The notes under the pieces were generated by a model that worked only from the letters and a program-made list of their open reading frames with translations, was not told where the DNA came from and made no database searches. Below, piece by piece: positions 1 to 14,264 of a stretch of 64,000 nt of DNA; the stretch's first letter is position 1, and each line of letters starts with the position of its first letter. Origin of the DNA: Rhynochetos jubatus. Its lineage: Eukaryota > Chordata > Aves > Eurypygiformes > Rhynochetidae. A program made the position numbers and the translations under genes. The stretch covers positions 39,402,700 to 39,466,699 of the forward strand of contig CM050648.1 in assembly GCA_027574665.1 (NCBI GenBank), read 5' to 3'.

Positions 1-2055
1 ACTGCCATGGATACCCTTTCTGCTATATGTTACCTGCAGCCAGAATATGCCCAGACAAGGTAGCTGTGACCTCCAGTTCCTCCCTCTCTAGCCTCAGTGT
101 TCATGTTTGTCTGTTTATGCACAAATGTTTACAGTGTTAAGATAAATCTGTTTTGATTTTGAACACATACATTGTACCTTGAACAAATGCAGTTCTGATA
201 GGTTTTGAGCATATGGATATAAGACTGGACATTATTCCAACTGTGTCCTGGTTAAAAGAGGGTTTTGTGTATAAGAAATTTCTTTTCTACTCTTTTTTTT
301 TTTTTTTTGTCTGTCCTCAGGGATTTTGTCATTATTGATTAGATGCAAAATTAGATCATAACCTGACTAAATGAAATTTTCTTTCATATGACAGTTCCTT
401 GGTCTCTACTTCCCATGCTACTTCATTATTCATTGTGCAAATTATATTAAAAATTTAATTTTACTTTTCATGTAAAAAGAAAAATCAAGTTATCAGACTG
501 CATCAAATTTACATCATCCATAAGGATAGATAAGAAATAAACCTGTCTTCACATAACAAACGAGCACTGCTTCACAATTTTGATTATAAACACAACATCA
601 TCATGTCTTGCATAAAAAAACTCTAAAATGCACTCTCCCACTTCTCTAAGTTCTCCTCTAAGTCTACCTGCCACTATTTGGAAATTCCTGCTATTTAGAG
701 GGAAGTTGTTGCCAAGAAGAACCTTATCCCAGAATAGTACAGGGTTAGAAATCTTGACTGTACTGTCACCACAGTATCTGACTTTGCACATGGTTAGTAA
801 AATAAAACCCTAAATCCTTGCAGAAATAGATTTTCATTTGATACAGCTCTGTACAATTTCACATTTTATCCTTGTCTATTGAGCTGACTGAATACTGAAA
901 AATCCTCCTGTGGTACAAACATTGCAAGTCATGCACGGCAAAGACTGACAACGTAGAAGATTTCAGGCCAAATATTTAATAATGTATTTGACTTAACGTA
1001 ACAACTTGCTATGAACAAAGCATCTTGAAGCCAGCTGATAGCAGGACAGCAAAGTCATGTTTAGCTAGTCGGGAAAAGAAGGAGCAAACTAGGTTAAAAT
1101 TTAGGTGAAATTTCCCACACGATACTGTTGCCCACAGCCTTACCAGCTCTCCCTCTTAGCATCTGAGCAGTGTGAAATCCTCTGCCTGTCCTGAGATGGA
1201 GTTTTGTGGGAAAGAGGCCACAACAAATTATAAGAGAATTTGGCCTCTGCCTTGATTGAAGTCAATTTTAGAGCAGAGTTGGGTTTTAGTCATGAGCATG
1301 TCTACTGAAGAGCATGTCTATAAAGTATAGGCTTCTCTTTTTTGACTATTTTGTTCAGTTATGGATATGTTAAAAAACTACAAACTGTGTTGATTTCTTT
1401 ACCAAAGCCACCTGAAATCCCCAACTAAGGCAGAGAGGGATGAATATTCTTATTATTTTTATGTGACAGTGAAACCTGGAGAAACAACAAAATAAAGTTA
1501 GTGCTTTAACAAAAATGTGATGTAAAACATGAAGAAGAAAGCAGAGAAACAATCAAACTGTAAACAGAGAATCAGAAACCACGCCAAATATCAAGCCATC
1601 CTGACTCTACAGCATGAGTCATACTTGAAAGTAGGAAATTACTATACCTTTTGCATGGAAAAGGAACAGTCTATTCACTTCTAAAAATCCCATGACCAGA
1701 AACATGATGTCAAAACAGAAGGAGTTCAGATTTTTCTGTGCCCCCTTTTCAGTTTTAATAGATGCCATATCCCTATGAAACAGGAGAGAAAAAAGGTCAG
1801 CTGAGCTAAGCCGCACAAGGGAAAGAGTACCTAACAGAGGAAAAAGAGAGAAGTGATGAGGAGAGAGATCTATTGTAAAGGCAATGCCTTGGGAACAGAG
1901 AAACCTACTTTTTACTTATGTTTTCTTCCTTGTCCATTGTACCCATATCAGCAAGTCATGAATTGCTCGGAACATCTGATATGAGAGCCATGCTCCTACC
2001 GAACTGGAGAGATGAAAGATGTACAGGCAAAGGCAAAACAGAAAACCTCCCGTCG
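1..2055. other. Unique AT-rich sequence, no gene seen
   Basis: No recognisable exon, RNA gene or mobile element is visible. Open frames here are 60-80 codons and resemble no protein I know. A T16 run lies at 293-308. An 11-base direct repeat (GAGCATGTCTA) occurs twice between about 1294 and 1322. The last 140 bases abut solo LTR A and could be old repeat sequence, but I cannot identify it. Confidence 0.6.
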
Positions 2056-2840
2056 TGTGCTGAGTTGACCCTGGCTGAAGTCCAGGTGCCCACCAAAGCC
2101 GCTCCATCACTCCCCTCCTTAGCTGGACATGGGAGAGGAAATATAAGGCAAGGCTTGTCCTTCCCACAGGATGCGGTTCTTCATGAATGGCTCCAGCATG
2201 GGTCTCTCCCACGGGGTGCTGTCCTTCAGCAGCCGCCCACCCCAGCCTGTGCACCCCCGGGTCACAAGTCCTGCCAGCAAACTTACTCCAGCCTGGGCTC
2301 CTCTCTCCATGGGGCCACAGGTCCTGCCAGAAGCCTGCTCCAGTGTGGGCTGCCCATGGGGTCACAGCCTCCTTTGAGCATCCCCCTGCTCTGATGTGGG
2401 GTCCTCCCTGGGCTGCAGGTGGGTCTCTGCTCCCCTGTGACCCTCCATGGCTGCAGGGCACAGCCGGCCTCACCACAGTCTGCATCACGGGCTGCCGGGG
2501 AATCTCTGCTCCAGTGCCTGATGCACCTCCTCCCCCTCCTTCTCCACCAACCTTGGGGTCTGCACAGTTGTTTCACATATTCTCACACCTCTCTCTGGCT
2601 GCAGTTGCTCAGTTTTCCCACATCACCACCACTCCCACACCTCTCCTCCCTTCTTAAGCATGTTATCCTAGAGGGACTATCACCATTGCTGATAGGCTCG
2701 GCCTTGGCCAGCGGTGGGTCCGTCTTGTATCCAGCTGGCATTGGCTCTGTCAGATATAGGGGAAGCTTCTGGCGGCTTGTCACAGAAGCCACCCCTGTGG
2801 CTCCCCTGCTACCAAACACTTGCCAAGCAAACCCCATACA
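2056..2840 (-). mobile_element. Solo LTR A, avian ERVL-like endogenous retrovirus
   Basis: Read on the minus strand it begins TGTATGGGGTTTGCTTGGCA and ends near GGTCAACTCAGCACA, which matches the terminal pattern of a common avian LTR family (TGTATTGGGTTTG... to ...GTCAACCCA-CACA). It keeps the family's internal GC-rich block of degenerate repeats (units containing GGAGCAGG or CTCCAGC and CCCACGG, about 2187-2520 in plus coordinates), which is GC-rich against an AT-rich background. No gag, pol or env sequence adjoins it, so it is a solitary LTR left by LTR-LTR recombination. I see no convincing target duplication. It looks older than LTRs B and C. LTR D is the other copy of this type in the window. 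Confidence 0.85.
2187..2520 (-). repeat. Degenerate GC-rich tandem units inside LTR A
   Basis: About 40-45 base units recur with the theme CTCCAG(C/T)-TGGG...CCCA(C/T)GG (plus strand), for example around 2190, 2290, 2340 and 2390. The same type of block lies at about 39600-39830 in LTR D. The array explains the long overlapping but meaningless open frames here. Confidence 0.6.
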
Positions 2841-5800
2841 CACAGCACTTCTGTGGCGATACGTTTCTTATATCATCAGTAAATAGTCCCAGTAGAAAAT
2901 ACTTTTTTACTGTACAGGCTGAATTATTTATTTTGCAGATGCACATAAAAGCCAATATAGGGGCTTGCTTACCCTTTGGTATAAAAGAAAGCATACGTAT
3001 CGTGAGAGGGTAATCACTGCTTCAAGGAGATGACAATCCACCTGCAATGTGGGGAGTAATAGATGGAGGCTTCCAAAAACCTGTGGGGCAGCACAAGGTG
3101 AATGTGAAGCAATTATAGCTAGTGTCAGTGGCTGGGATCACATCTCACCACCTGCTAAACCTTCTCAGAGTGCTCCTCTGTCAAAAATCTATCTACTATT
3201 ACTAAGTTATCCACAAACTCCACAGGAGATGTAACACTCTCCTTTGCTTGGGGAGACTGATATAAAACCCAGCCACTTCACAGGACTATTTCAATTCCTG
3301 CAGGATTCATGCCAATAAGTATCCAGTGCTGGCTTTCAGGAAGAAATCTTTTCAGAAAGAAGCCAATCTGATGAAAATGAAATTCTCTGCAAAAACATGA
3401 ATTCAGTTTTGCTGAGGGTTTTTTCCCAGACATGTTCACAGCAGGGTTAGAGTCAAATTACCCCACACAACCATTATGATCAACATTAAAAGTACTCTTT
3501 CTGAACGTGAAAATTTGCCTAACACAGGCTACAAACTGTGTTTTCAAGGCCCAAGGGCATGCGTTTACAATCAGGTTATTGGCCACTGTGGCTGGGCTGA
3601 CCTTGTTCCACCTTGTATAACTAATGAACTATTCACTGGGGTAGGAATGTGAGGTTGATGTGCCCACATGCCTGTTAAGTGTGGTACCCCCTAGCCCATG
3701 GTGCCTGTCTCACATGTTGTAAGAGTAAAACGAAAATGTTCCAGCTAAAGACAGTGAGAAAGTGAGGTCCTACTGTCTGTGGGATGCTGGAGATCCCTGT
3801 CCTCGTTTCTTGCTTTAGTCGATCTTCAACTATTGATTGATAGAGAGATAGACACCTCTGTGTGATAGAAACTGAAGGAGGCGCTTCAGACTGGCTCCTA
3901 GTTCATTTGAGTCCCGTATCTCCACTATGTGCTTTTGCAGCTACACTGCTAGTTTTAAGGAAGAAGGACATGCTCTTTTCCTGAAGAGTTGTGATGAGGC
4001 ATGCAAGATAGAAGAAACACTAGAAAAAAACCACCTTAACACTTGAAAAGAAAAACCCCATGCGGAAGATTTCTTAGGGAATACTTAACAGATTAAAAAT
4101 GTCTCTTCATCCAACTCCAGTTTTGGTGCTAAGACGAGGTCTAATTTTCAGAAGTATTCAGCAGTGCCACCTCCCATGCATATCCGGAAGAAGTGAACTT
4201 CAAGTCATTAGGAGTTAGGTTTTCTTCCAAATACAAAGAAGCGTAATGCTTAGCTTTGCTTTGCCTGGCTGCTTGGTTTGGGAGAGGAGGCAGGGGGTTG
4301 TGTTTGGTTTTGCTCGTTTTTTTTACTAATGACCTGAAGAATATTAAGTATTTTTAATCAGCTAAAAAAAGTCATAGAAATGTAAAATTTTAATTTTTTA
4401 ATCTTCAGAACCCTGTTGGTTACCAGTAAAGAAGGTACACAAAACTGATCCAGCGGATCAATAAAAGGATAATTAAGTTTTCACAAATGAAAAAAAGCTA
4501 AGTCTTGTAAATGCTTACGATCTTGCACACCTTCCAGAAAAGGAGTTTCTTGCCCTGCTCCCTGGTTTTCTACACTCTAGAGATCTATCTCAGCATTCAT
4601 TCATGAAGGTACCAGAGGGGCAAAGCAAAAAAAACCCAACAAAAACCTGTCCCACTAAAAAACATACAAAAGTTGGCAAAAGGTCGTTGAGTTTATCTGA
4701 ACAGAGCAATGTAAGTGTCAGTGAAAATTAAAATTTTTGCTTATAGTGTTCATAAGCAAGTATAGAATCTGGAGGCAACATTATCATTTACACCTTTCAC
4801 TGTAACAGAAAAACAACTGGAGAATCAGGACTAGAGTAAACCTGTCAGATGATATTGAGCAACACTTTTTCTGTGTAGCAGTGTGTTACTAGTCCAAATG
4901 TTTTGTATGGAGACAGTAACTTCTAAAAGTGTGAGGGTTTTTAACAATAATATCTCCCTAAACTTTTTCCTCATTGGATCCATTTAACCACGTTGTCCTG
5001 GTAATGCTCCATTCTTTCAGTTTTGACAACTTTTTTCAAATTTCGGAATAGTAAAGAAGATTATTAAAAAATAAAATTTATTCACTAAATTCAGCTGGGT
5101 TTTTTTTTTCTGTTTCTATAGGATATTTATAATTTTACATACTCCTTCCTAAAACAAAATAGTCCAGTGTACCCTTTATATTAAAATATTACAGATGCTT
5201 ATATCATATGAATACATTTATGTCTTACTCCTCAACCATGTTCTTTGGATTTGCTATTTGTGTCCTTGTATTACTCATTAAAATACTAGTATTGCCTCTC
5301 CTGATATGATGACTAATTGTACTTCTTACATGTTCCAGCAGGGATACATTACTGGACAGGAAAATTAGTATTCACATATAAATGAGTGCCTCTTCATTTA
5401 TGAAAGGTTCCCCATACTTTCATGTTAACTTAGTCAATGATGTTCATTAATATTTTAATAAATACAAATTACTCTTCATCCATTCAAAAATTTATGAACA
5501 TTGACTGAGTGTGGGATTTAGAAACTCACCAAATGGATTTTGCTGTTCCTATTTATAAAAATATTCATGTATAATGTCCTGGATATAGTTACCATCTTCA
5601 GGTTCCACTGGGTAAAGGTAGGATTTGAAACAGCAGGCTTTTATTGCAACATTTGCAGGTGCATATGAAAGTTAGTCTCCATTTCAATCTACTGGAATAG
5701 TAGCACTTACAGGCATAAAGTACAAGAGGATCTTGGCACCAAAGGGTTTACAGCCCAAGGTAATAGCTACATACAAGAGGAAGGGGAAATGTAAACCCAG

Positions 5801-8800
5801 GATAATCATGAGAATGATTCTGGGGAGTTAAATGTGGTTTTCTTGTAACTAATTATGCTCAGGCATATAATGAAGATTGTTGTTACCTTGTACAAAGACA
5901 GAAGATGAAGTTATCTAATATCAGCCTGGGCATGTTTCAAAACTCAAGGAAGAGAACAGTATTAGCAGTAGGATCGGCATCAGGAAACTCACTGATAAAA
6001 GTGACAGGCCTTACGAAACTTGGCACTGAAGAATCTTGTCTCACCCACGCCATTTGTTTGCTCTTGGCACTCCCATCCTCCTGCCTCTTAAGAAGCCTGA
6101 GAAGCCTGCCAGCTCTCCATTTTGCCATCTCTTCATTCCAATAATCCCAGAAATAGTGTCTTAAAATTCTAAATAAATTAAATCAAAGCCAGTGGTAGCC
6201 TTTCCGTTAATTTGAGTAAGATCTGGTCAGGTCTTTTGACTGGGAGATGCTTGAGGCAAGAGCTTAGCATTTCTTCATGTACTAATTGTATAATAATTAA
6301 TAAAAGTAAATTAGAACAAATATAACTCAGAGAAAGCCACTCTCCTGAATTATGATTGTTGAAACATAGCCAGAGGAGCACTTTCAGGAGCCTGCTTGGC
6401 TGTTTAATTCAGATTTAATTATGATGTTTAGACATGGTCTACTACTCAGATACCGGCTGTAGCTTGCTAGCTACACTAGGCCTCAGGTAGATGAGTTTAT
6501 GTGTTAATATCATAAAGACAAAAGTGCAGTGTACCAATATGTGAATGAATACGGCATATTTTGTAGGAATTTGTGTAAACTGTTCAGTTAGTTTGTACCC
6601 TAGAAAATTCAAACTTGTGATTTAAGTCTGAAATTTTTATTTTTAGGGCAATTTTGTCAAAACTCATCTTCAGGCAGTTTTTCTGCATTAAAACATACAT
6701 GATTCTGTAAATTCTCAATGATTTGAACATAAAATCCATCAGTCCATATAACAAACTCATCAAGTACTAGAGCCTTTCATCCCCACAGTTTCTTCTGACA
6801 TACAACTCTGGAGATACAACCGACAGCTGCAGAATCTACTGATCAAAGTTCAGTGTTACAATCTCACCATCTTAACAAAAGTAAATAAAGACTGTGCACA
6901 GAAAAAAACCACTAAGTGTTAACTTTAATATACATGACATATTTTTCTGTCCTCAGGAAATTTAATCTAAAAAGCAACCCAAATTTTCTTTCCCATTACT
7001 GATGTGTTGTGGGTTTTTTTAATTCACTAATGAAAACAGCAATCCTGTATTTTGTTTCACAGTGCTTGCCTAAGGGCAAAGATAAACTTCACTCTTATCT
7101 GTTCTTCTGTTGTTCCTAGAATGATTGCTCTGTTCATTATATTGTTTGATGTTGCCATCTCAGCTTTCCAGTGCCTGATTTGTTCACTTAATTCTCTAAG
7201 TTATTAGGCTCTCCATTCCAAAAATAAGCTGTTTTTCTCATTTAGAAACCAATGTCATCTTTATGTATTGCGGATTTACAGTTCACAGTGTTAATGGATC
7301 ATGGAAACAATGACATGAAAGGTTAAATTATGAAAATCTATTTCACTTGCATAAAAATGGGACAAGTGATAGTGCCATATAAGTGAATATGGATCACTAC
7401 TGCACAAAGATCATAATCAGAAGGCACCCATAACGCACCTGAGCCACAACCCTCACAAGTCCACAGAATGCTAAAAAACAAAATCTGAACACATGGATTA
7501 TGAGATAGTGTGCTGGCCACACAACAATGTCCTGGTGTGTATCCATCCAGCTACAAACTCAGTTTACCTCCAAGGTGGGAGTGATGAAGGCTATCTTTCA
7601 CTCACTTCAGCTGTGCATACAGACCCTGGGCCACGGGCACAACAGGAGCTGTGACCACTTCACCTTTCACCCCAGTGCCTAGGCAGGTACCCTCCCTGTG
7701 TCCAGCGGACACCACAGGTCAAAGTGAAAAAAAAAAAATGCATCTACTGAAATGGCTTATATTTTTCTTAAAAATAGTCTGGGATAGAGGGAAGCAGCCC
7801 AAATCCTTTTCTTTTAACAAGCACTTTGTTCCAGACCATCCCTCTCCTTTTATTCAACACACACCATGAGAAAAGCATCCGGTGCATTGTCCGTTTTTTA
7901 TACTTTCCTGGAGGTTGGGTCTATCAGGTCTCCCTAAAACTGTATTACTGTTACATGACTCAGGTGTTCTCTGACCATTTTTTTTTCCTATTACTAAATC
8001 ATGTTGCCAGTTCATACTTCACACTCTGGTTTCTCAGTACTAATCCATACTTTGCTCACCAAGAAGCTCTTGTTCTGCAGGTTAATAGTGCTATAATATA
8101 GCTTATGCTTCAGACCAGAAGACCAACATAATCTTAAGTAATTAGACTGCTGTTTGTACCATTTTGAGTGACCAGTCCTTTCCACACACAAATAACATAC
8201 AGTTAAGACATGACTGGGTTTTTTAAAAGTATTCTACATGTCCCATAAAAGCATTTCTCAGGAGGACTTTATATGTGACAACTGAGTAAAAATATGGTGA
8301 CTCAGCTCTATTTTGACTTTAACACTCAAAACTGGGGCAACTGTAAATTTTCATCTTCAAAGCACTCTCCTAGACAGCCTCTACAATGGTAAAAATACAC
8401 AAAAATCCTTCAATTCTTTCATAAGATCTTTTTTTAAGGATAAAAGGGTACTGCTGATAAATAAAGCTAAGACTCCCAAAATAAAATCTCTAATCTGCTG
8501 TTATTTGTGAACATAATGTTTTTGTTATGTGTCTTTTAATAATTAGCAGCAGAAATAACAAGCAATGTTGTCGTTGACTTTCACAATGCCATTTTATGTC
8601 ATGGCTAAACTCTAATTTCATATAGCATAACATGCCACACAGTAGCCTGATAGTATGCCACTTAACCTTCTCTTTTCAAATGGCCACCACAAATCCTACT
8701 AGATCATCAATTTCCAAAGCCTAAGGCTTCAGTACAGATTAGAGACAAATACCTACGTTGTCTTCAAAGGATGGGGAACCTTGACCACTGAGTGTGGGAC

Positions 8801-11800
8801 TTGTTGCAACAACTAATCATCTTTGGTCTATGTGCACATAGCATGCCAGTCTACTGCTTGTCTTTGCAGACAAAATCCATAAAAAAAGAAGGCCAGCACA
8901 TAGTTCTATAACATCTGGAATCCCAAAGATGCAGTATCAAGATGTTCTCCACTACCATTTCAACCTTCTTCATGTAAAGATACCGGTGCATGAATCTTCC
9001 TGCCACTTGAACAACCAAGCCAATACTTAGACAAGTGCGGAGAGCTGCTGACTCACAGCTAATGCCACAGTCGTCACCACTATGAATATGGGCTTATCAC
9101 GCAGAACTAGCGTTAGGCTGTGGGTGCGAAGGTATCTAAGCCACACTAAGCCCTTTTCTTGTGTACCAACCGATGCTGCTCTGACATACTGTGAACCCAT
9201 TCAGTCCAGTGAGCTGGCATCAAACTGAGTTTTTTTCATTACATGGAGTTAATTTTATTCCTCATCAGTGAGCTGAACTGGTTTACTGCTGGATAACACT
9301 GTGTCTCAAACACTTTAAACTTCAGGAACAGGTCAATCATCTGGAGCTGACACTTGTCCACCTTTAGAATTAGCCATTCTGTAAATTCCAGCAACAGGAT
9401 GTATGTGCTTTTACAGAAATAAAAGAAATTTTGTCTAGGTTTGCAGCATACCTGATGCACTCTTGAATTTCCTTTAAGGATGCTGTTCCCAACCACAAAC
9501 TCTGTACTCCAGAAAGGATCAGAGAGAGCATGAAGAATATAAAGTCTGAAACTAGCATGACAAGGCATCAAGTATCATGTTAATATGCAGTGTCTGTCAC
9601 AGATTAATTTTAATGCACAAGCCCTTGGGTCACATCAACATCACAGAGTTTTCTGGGTCACCAAATTAAAAGGCATGGCATTATCTTCTTTTGACACAGA
9701 AGCAGTTCATCAAAAATATTTGTAGAGATATAGGAAAGTAATCTTGGTCAGACACATGCTTTGAAAATTCTTCTTCAAGTTCTGTGGGCTTGAGTAGAGA
9801 CTTGTACAGAGACAAGGTCTTCTGGGAAGAAAAGTCAAACTTGAAAATTAAACTAGATGAAAGTTCTCAGCCGAACTTTGTTCTCAGAGAGGCAAAGCAC
9901 ACACTCTGTGAATGTAAAAGTTCCTGACATATCAAGTACAGACAACAAATGCTCATTTTTCGATGGGTTTCTGAACCTACTGTACCTCTGATTTATAAGA
10001 TCAATGTCTGTGGTCTTTCAAAAATGATTAAATTTTCCCTCCAAACAGCACTCTATTCGAAGTGTCAATTCTGATGAACAGTCTGTCAAACCAAGATACA
10101 GCCAAAGTGTTGAAATAAATCTATCATCACATGGTGTTTGCCATTACGAAAACCATTTGTACTTCTTTGAGCACTGAATTCATCTGCTCCTCTGTGTTAC
10201 TACAGCTACACAAAAGTCATGAAGTTTCATGTATTATCTAAGCAAATTACTTGTCAACTATAATTGGAAAGGTTATATTTTGCAGAAAAAGTTAATTTAC
10301 TCTTTTCTATTAAAGTTGTTTCAAATTTTTTTTTTTAATCTCTAAAAACAAGTTAATTAGAGCTCTAAGCCACTCTTACTCTCAGCCTTCACAGTAATCA
10401 CCAACAACAGTTAGGAGAAAATAAATGAGATTCTAGTGTCAAGTTACCTGAATACATAAAATATTATGGCTGATAAAAAGTAGAGAAAAAACGATCAATA
10501 TAACACAAGTGAATAATGATTTCAAATACAAGACTATGGAGAGAATGAATACAGACAGACATCAGATACCTTCCAAAATCTTTAATGTATCTAAAAGAAG
10601 AATGTGTACTTGTGCATTCAGCTGCTGGATTCTTGCCCCTTACATGGTAGCAAATGCAAACTCATGGACTCTGGTACCCTGTGCATGTCATGGCAAAAAA
10701 TCTTGGGTTAACCAGAGTTTGTACAGAAATTTGCTCTGAATGTACCTGACACATCAAAAATAATAATGATGACAGAAAAAAAAGCAATGTTATTAAAATG
10801 TTTATTTAACTATCATGCTGTTCTAGGAACATGAGTCAGCTTATACAAAAGTCATGGCAGATTTGCTATTCTGTTTTACTTCTTTACATTATCTGCTTGT
10901 TCCTTTTCTGTCAGTGTCCTTAAAATGGAAAATTGACCAAATCAGTATATTAACCTCCATTTTTCCCTAGGAATTTCTTTTTGTATTCACACTTTCCTGA
11001 AGACTACGCATTATTCATCAATGTCATAATTACAACATCAGGTTTTCATATTTCTCTCCCAAGACTATCAGTTGACCCCTACCTCACTCTAGAAACAAAA
11101 ACACCCCTTGAGCATGGCTAGTCAAAGCCGTCTCCTAGCTAGACCATAAACAGTACATGCTAATGATTTCACCAGTGCTTAACTCAACCAATAAACAAAG
11201 CATTTACCTGGCTGACTGGCAAGGAAGTGTCCAGGCCTAAGCATGTAACTCTCATATGCTGAGAATGATCCCATACCAGCATACAAGTTAACAGGGAAAA
11301 ATATCCAAGTCGTTCATTACTAGCTGTGGAGAGGCAGTCTTAGCTACAGTAACACCCACAGTCTGAGGTAAAAATGACCCTAGGATAAGTGATGCACTCA
11401 CAAAATACTTCTACCACAATCGTGGGCCTGAGTGAACAGAACTCTGTAGGGAAAATATTAAGGAAATTAAGCTTCTGTAAAATCATTAATAAAAATATAC
11501 AAGTATGAACTTGCATAAGAACTTGTTTGTGCTAGCTAGGTATAACACAGTATGTCTCTGCATAAATATAAATACCTGTCTTGATCATCTTTTATACTTA
11601 GGAGCAGGGTTACTAATAAAAGTTGTGAAAACTGCATACATAATGGTTTTTGCTTGAAGTATTTGAGGCCAGAGTCTCTAAAACTGGTCTTCATAATCCA
11701 ACTGATATTTCCAACAAGGTTATAGCAATAAAGATAAAATTATTTAGAAGCTAGAATGATTTATCTTTGCTATTAGTATGACAAATAGTGACACTGTTAC

Positions 11801-12535
11801 AAACAGTAAGATTGAGATGCAAAAGAATACTACTGTCTTTGCACCAAGAGCCAGCTCAAGGCTTCTGATATATGGAACATGATCTTTGCCATGATAGAAG
11901 ATGCCTCACGACCTGTTAAAGAACTGTGCCACTCCTTTTAGGTAAATGATTGTAGGCAAAGGAGAAGAGAGAGAAGCAGCAGGCAGTCACAGGAATTTAA
12001 AAGGTAACTGAAGTAAGCTCTGTGAGGATCTCTTCCTTGCTTCAGCAGAATACCCATTCATCCATTATTTGGAAGTAATGGTAGCACTAGCTGACAATCT
12101 GACTTTTCAGGGATCCAAATTAGATAAATGGTCTGTCTGCTTTTTTCAACCAAAAGCATTGTGCCCAATTTGCCTCTATTTAGAGACAGGCCTGTCCTTT
12201 ATCATCTGATTTCCAGGATTGCACCATTGTCATATGGCAGCCACTATGAATCCACCAGCCAGAAACAATGCTCTACTCAAATGTAATTTGTGCAAAAACG
12301 TGGGAACAGGATGAAACTGAGCCATTAAGCAGTCCTATCAGCACCACATGGCACCACCCAGTCATGCACTTTGCAATGAAATAATAAACCCAGAATTACC
12401 TTATGCATTGGAAATGCTACTGGATAAGTGAGGTGCAGTTCACTACTTGCCAGAGTTCAAAGCACTCCATTAAAATGTATTTTATGTATCCAGGGACATG
12501 TAGAGCAGGGAAAAGTCGCAAGAAAAGTGATAGAA
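2841..12535. other. Unique AT-rich sequence, no gene seen
   Basis: About 9.7 kb with no recognisable coding exon, RNA gene or mobile element. The open frames (up to 110 codons, at 9239-9571 minus) have no family signature that I recognise. Short homopolymers occur, such as A9 near 7730 and T-rich runs near 4317, 5100 and 10328. It could be intergenic or intronic. Confidence 0.6.
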
Positions 12536-13715
12536 AACCACAGACGGAGACCCCACAACTTCTCTGCACAGCACACGACTACCCTCACAATAAAAGTGTT
12601 TTCTTGAGTTCAAATGGAAGTTCCTATTTATTTAAATTTGTGCACATTACATATTGTCCTGTCAGTGGACTCTGCTGAGTAAAGCTTTGCTTTCCCATCT
12701 TCATTTCCTTCCATCATCCATTTATTCACATTGTTGAGATCCTCCCTAAGCCTCCTCCTCCCCATGCTGAACAGGCCCAGGTCTGTCAGCCTTTCTTCAT
12801 ATAGCAGATGTTCCAGTCCCTTCATTATCCTAGTGGTCCTGTACTGGACTTGCTCAGGTAAGTCCATATCTGTCTTTTACTGGGGAGCCCAGAGCCGCAC
12901 TCAACATTCAGTGTGTAGCCACACCAGTTATGTGTAGAGGGGAAGGATCATCTCCCTAAACCTTCTGGCAATTATCTTCCTAATGCAACCAAGAATACTG
13001 TAGGCTGGGGTTTTTTTTGCCATAAAGGTGTGTTGCTGGCTCGTGGTCAGCTTATTGTCCACCAAAGACCTTCTTTGCACCAACGCTTTCCAGACAGTCA
13101 GCTCCGAGGTGCCGAGGGTTATTTGTCCCTAGATGCAGGACTTGATATTTCCCCTTGTTCATCTTCATTGGACTCCTCTTTGCCCACTTCTCCAGCCCAT
13201 GCAGGTCCCTCTGAATGGCCGGATATTTCCAATCATGTATCAGGAACTCCTCCCAGTTTTGCATCATCTGCGAGCTTCCTGAGGATACAGTGTCCCAGGG
13301 TCCAGGTCACTAATGAAGGTGTTAAGCAGCATTGGCCCCAGTACTGAGCCTTGTCAGTAGTCCAGTCACCCCTACTGACTTGCCTCCAGCTGGATTTTGT
13401 GCCACTGGTCACAACTGCCTGGGCCTGCCCATTTAACCAGTTTTCAGTGTAGATCACTCTTTAGTCTTCCAACCTGTATTTTGTCAGCTGCTGTATTGGG
13501 AATATTATGGCAGAAAGTGTCAAAACTCTTACTCAAGTTGACATAAACAACATCAACTACTCTCCCTTAGTCCACCAAGCAACTCGCCTCATTGTAGGAG
13601 GCTATCAGATTGGTTAAGAATGGTTTGCCCTGTGTAGATCCATGCTGACTACTCCCCTTCTTCTTGTCCTTGAGGTGTTTGGAAGTGGTTTCCAGGAGGT
13701 TTTTCTAGGTGAGGT
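12536..13715 (-). mobile_element. CR1 LINE fragment 1: ORF2 C-terminal half, no 3' tail
   Basis: The minus strand encodes, in pieces, the end of the CR1 reverse transcriptase and its C-terminal region. Recognisable pieces are ENWLNG..VVTSGTKSSW and LADDAKLGG (the RT F/YADD motif region) at about 13270-13450, then [13 protein letters not shown] and [12 protein letters not shown] at about 13080-13230, then RIMKGLEHLLYEERLTDLGL at about 12750-12840, and a piece like SRKHF..EG..R....REVVGSP at about 12540-12620. The frame shifts between these pieces and many residues have changed, so this is an old dead copy. The usual octamer tail is missing at the low-coordinate end, which is unusual because CR1 is normally truncated only at its 5' end. 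CR1 is the main LINE of birds and other reptiles. Confidence 0.93.
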
Positions 13716-14264
13716 TAGGAAATGTCCACTAAAAACATCTCTAAACCTCTCTGAAACTGGAGTGAGAAAAGAAAATGAGAAGTAATCCGTAGGTGAAACT
13801 ACTTGTGTCATCATAAACAGCAGTTCACACAGGCTTTTCCCTTCCCTTCCCTTCCCTTCCTTCCTTCTAGTGTAACACCCTTAAAAAGGCAGAAAGTATG
13901 CTGCATTAGGTCACGACATAAATACTTTCAAATATTTAACATGCTTCAGGATGGTTTTAAGTATTTATTTTTAGGTTCCTAAGTTTGACAGCTCTGGCTA
14001 GGATCTCTCACTTTTTCCACAAACATATGATTACAGCCTAAATGTTTTTTTTCTAGAGAATTTCCTCCCAAATTAGAAACTATTTCAAGTCTTTCAATTG
14101 ATGATCTGAAACCTAATAGTGAACTATGATCTACAAGTACACCAAGCAGGCTTCCAGACAGGGTCTTGAGAAAAAATGTGGAGGAGGAAAGGATGTAGGA
14201 AAGAAAAGAAAAAAAGAAGCAAAAGTACTGCTGTCCTGCATGCTTAGTTCCCAAAGGTGAATAG
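13716..14264. repeat. Spacer between CR1 fragments with a (CCCTT)n microsatellite
   Basis: This unique spacer of about 550 bases contains a pyrimidine microsatellite, (CCCTT)n grading into (CCTT)n, at about 13834-13868. Nothing else is recognisable. Confidence 0.75.

Noticed and set aside
1916-2488. 190-codon minus and 158-codon plus open frames
   Set aside because: They lie within the GC-rich tandem repeat block of solo LTR A, where low stop density gives long frames by chance. There is no protein family signature.
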